Source: Physcomitrium patens (taxonomy: Eukaryota; Streptophyta; Bryopsida; Funariales; Funariaceae). Taken from it: DNA of 64,000 nt. The notes under the pieces are model-generated. The model did no database searches and was not told the DNA's origin. It saw only the letters and a program-made list of their open reading frames with translations. How positions within the stretch are numbered: position 1 is the stretch's first letter; every line of letters starts with the position of its first letter. The stretch covers positions 14,510,808 to 14,574,807 of the forward strand of contig NC_037264.1 of NCBI RefSeq assembly GCF_000002425.4. The letters are read 5' to 3'. Both the position numbers and the translations under genes were made by a program. Shown one piece after another: positions 62,222 to 64,000 of the stretch.

Positions 62222-63629
62222 ATATGAAATTCACGTTGATGTATTTAATAACATTGAAAATATTTACTTTCCTATCATCCAATGACACTCTTGCAATGCA
62301 TAGGAAGTTTTATTTTCAGTCATACAAGTTTGGGAACCAAGAGGACATCGAAGTCACGGAAGGTTCCGTATAAACCAGGGCCCCCATCAACGAGGATCTT
62401 ATTACCGAGAACCCTGTTACGGAAAGGCTGGTTTCTTCGGCAGCGGTGGAGGTTCGTCACTGCACCACCGGCCACCCCGCTGGATGCCGAGGCCGACCTC
62501 GCAATTTCTCGACACTTGCGCAGATCGACACTTGCGTGGCTTCTCAGTATTGGCAATCCTGACCTCGATGACGCAGTGGGATGCCAGCAGGATACATTTC
62601 GATGACATCAGGCATTCGCCTCGAGACCGCAGTTAGCAGGATCTGAGCCGGCACTGTTGTTAAATACCTCTCATGCTCCTAATTACTTGTTTCTATTGTT
62701 TTACATTCGACACACAGAACTCAGGTTTCATTGTACAGTATCGCAACAAGACTGGTCTCACCTCACGCTCTTCCGCATGTGCCAAACTGGTATCAGACCG
62801 TTCGGTGTTCGGGTGATGCTTAAAGACGGTGGTAACGCATTTTTTTGGAAATTCATGCTTGAAATCTCTAGATAAGTCAAGGTAGCATGGGAATACGTAA
62901 GGGTGTATGAACTGCCACGTGCCGTCTATCTTATTTTTGTTCATGGCTTCTAGGTGTGTTCTCTAATGTGGGGCCACCGACCCCCGCAGAAATTCCACCA
63001 TGGCGTTTCCGTTGAGAGAACATTCTTAACTTTGGCATCATGTTCGCCCTTTGTTTCATATCATTGTGATGAGAAAGATCCTAGAATCTTTTTATAGACA
63101 ACCCTGATGTTCACCCGTGTAGTGCCATGAATATGCGTCACCAGCGAGGGCAGCAATCTCTCGCCGAGGTCGGTGAGGTTACTTTTGAGGCTAAAGGTAT
63201 CCGATTTGACCTACTGTGATGGCAACTTTTTGAGCCTGGTAGAATTCGCACTAGTCCTGTAACTTAGGCTCGTTGTTGCAGTGGTTGCAATGTGATTCAC
63301 AAGCGCCCGTCAAGTGGCATCAATATTTTAACTGATTGGTGTTGGCAGGAACTATTTACCTCGGAATTATGTGACTGTCTTCAAGTGGGTGTGAAGTTGA
63401 ATCACCAGCCGGATTGTTCACATGGACAATATAGTACGCTTTTTACATTGATGTACAAAACACCCTAGCATCAATTACTCCCCTTGAAGTATCCAAACAT
63501 GACATGAATGGGCACAAGAATTCGGTATTACTTGTTGATGGTTTTCGTAACAGCGAGATCAATTTTTTTTGCCGACGCAATATTCTCTAATTTCACACAA
63601 ACCAGTATATGTTTGCTTCATCTTTTTAC

Positions 63630-63648
63630 ACACACACACATGTGTGTA

Positions 63649-63698
<50 letters not shown>

Positions 63699-63710
63699 GA
63701 TATATATATA
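63630..63710. repeat. Compound microsatellite (AC)n-(TC)n-(TA)n
   Basis: An ACACACACAC then TGTGTGTA segment is followed by about 28 bp of TC repeats and a (TA)n run interrupted by one G. Confidence 0.85.
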
Positions 63711-64000
63711 ACCAACAACAAGAACATTACTTCAAACGATACATGTGATTCGTCAAGGAGTGATTTCACGTGGACCCACATACAACAAAATGTATAGCTT
63801 CGAACGGATAGCTTCCAGCGTCCCAATCCTTCAGTGATGATTTGGTGGAATCTTGACCCACTTGGGATCTTCCCACATCAGATGAAACGTGACTCCGCGA
63901 ACTCGGAACATAAAAATAGGCAACCGAAGCTCGCATCAATTGTGACATGCATACGATCAGTAATCTGCGAGATCCTAAAGTACTCTTAGAAGTAAGTATC

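Larger units (their letters stand above)
61608..64000. other. Intergenic DNA with compound microsatellites
   Basis: It contains (TA)n at 61637-61669, (GT)n then poly-T at 61743-61788, (TG)n-(CA)n-(TA)n at 62143-62221 and (AC)n-(TC)n-(TA)n at about 63630-63710. Around 62320-62640 the sequence is GC-richer with a minus-strand frame (RNRVLGNKILVDGGPGLYG) that I do not recognise. No confident gene. Confidence 0.5.

Noticed and set aside
62320-62556. 78-codon minus-strand frame with GNKILVDGGPGLYG
   Set aside because: It looked enzyme-like, but I find no family match, no flanking exons and an overlapping plus-strand frame of greater length.
61637-63710. CRISPR-like or satellite array
   Set aside because: The repeats are simple dinucleotide microsatellites and one 36-bp duplication, without regular spacers.

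Overview
The window looks like nuclear DNA of a land plant, most plausibly a bryophyte such as a moss. The reasons are two plant calcium-dependent protein kinases (CDPKs) starting MGN(I/S)SGRPR, a plant exportin-T (PAUSED type) with short introns, a BCS1-like AAA-ATPase of the plant family, chromodomain Ty3/gypsy and Ty1/copia elements, and AT-rich intergenic DNA full of (TA)n. The species is inferred, not read directly.

Layout. 1-907 is AT-rich DNA. 908-13959 holds two Ty3/gypsy chromodomain retrotransposons head to head: A (minus, 908-7291) and B (plus, 7575-13959), separated by 283 bp. 14050-18280 is a decayed, internally deleted Ty1/copia element on the minus strand. 19194-20930 is a CDPK with no intron in its coding region. 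22.4-27.4 kb is AT-rich and holds an 11-bp tandem array and an old LTR relic. 27736-28509 has exon-like remnants of an unrecognised gene. 28700-31671 (minus) is a two-exon gene with a helical N-terminus, a kinase-like domain with a Gly in place of the HRD Asp, and a P-loop GTPase-like domain; an in-frame TAG follows, then 221 more codons in the same frame. 32851-33553 (plus) is a three-exon DUF427 gene that only appears after splicing. 35226-36929 is a second uninterrupted CDPK. 40068-45812 (minus) is a complete 13-exon exportin-T gene (about 1001 aa). 45.8-58 kb is intergenic, with possible LTR debris near 48.4 kb, an AT desert at 50.5-56 kb and a GC-rich patch at 56.0-56.4 kb. 58033-59798 (minus) is a four-exon BCS1-like AAA-ATPase. 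The remainder is intergenic with compound microsatellites.

How it fits together. The genes share no obvious pathway: calcium signalling (two CDPKs), tRNA export (exportin-T), a membrane-anchored AAA chaperone, a small DUF427 protein and an unusual pseudokinase/GTPase protein. Two observations stand out. First, the target-site duplications of gypsy elements A and B are swapped and inverted: CATCA at 903-907 pairs with TGATG at 7570-7574, and GTATG at 13960-13964 pairs with CATAC at 7292-7296. The LTR edges facing the spacer are swapped in the same way. This is what inversion of the spacer by recombination between the head-to-head elements would leave. Second, the pseudokinase-GTPase gene has an immune-receptor-like layout that I cannot match to a named family.
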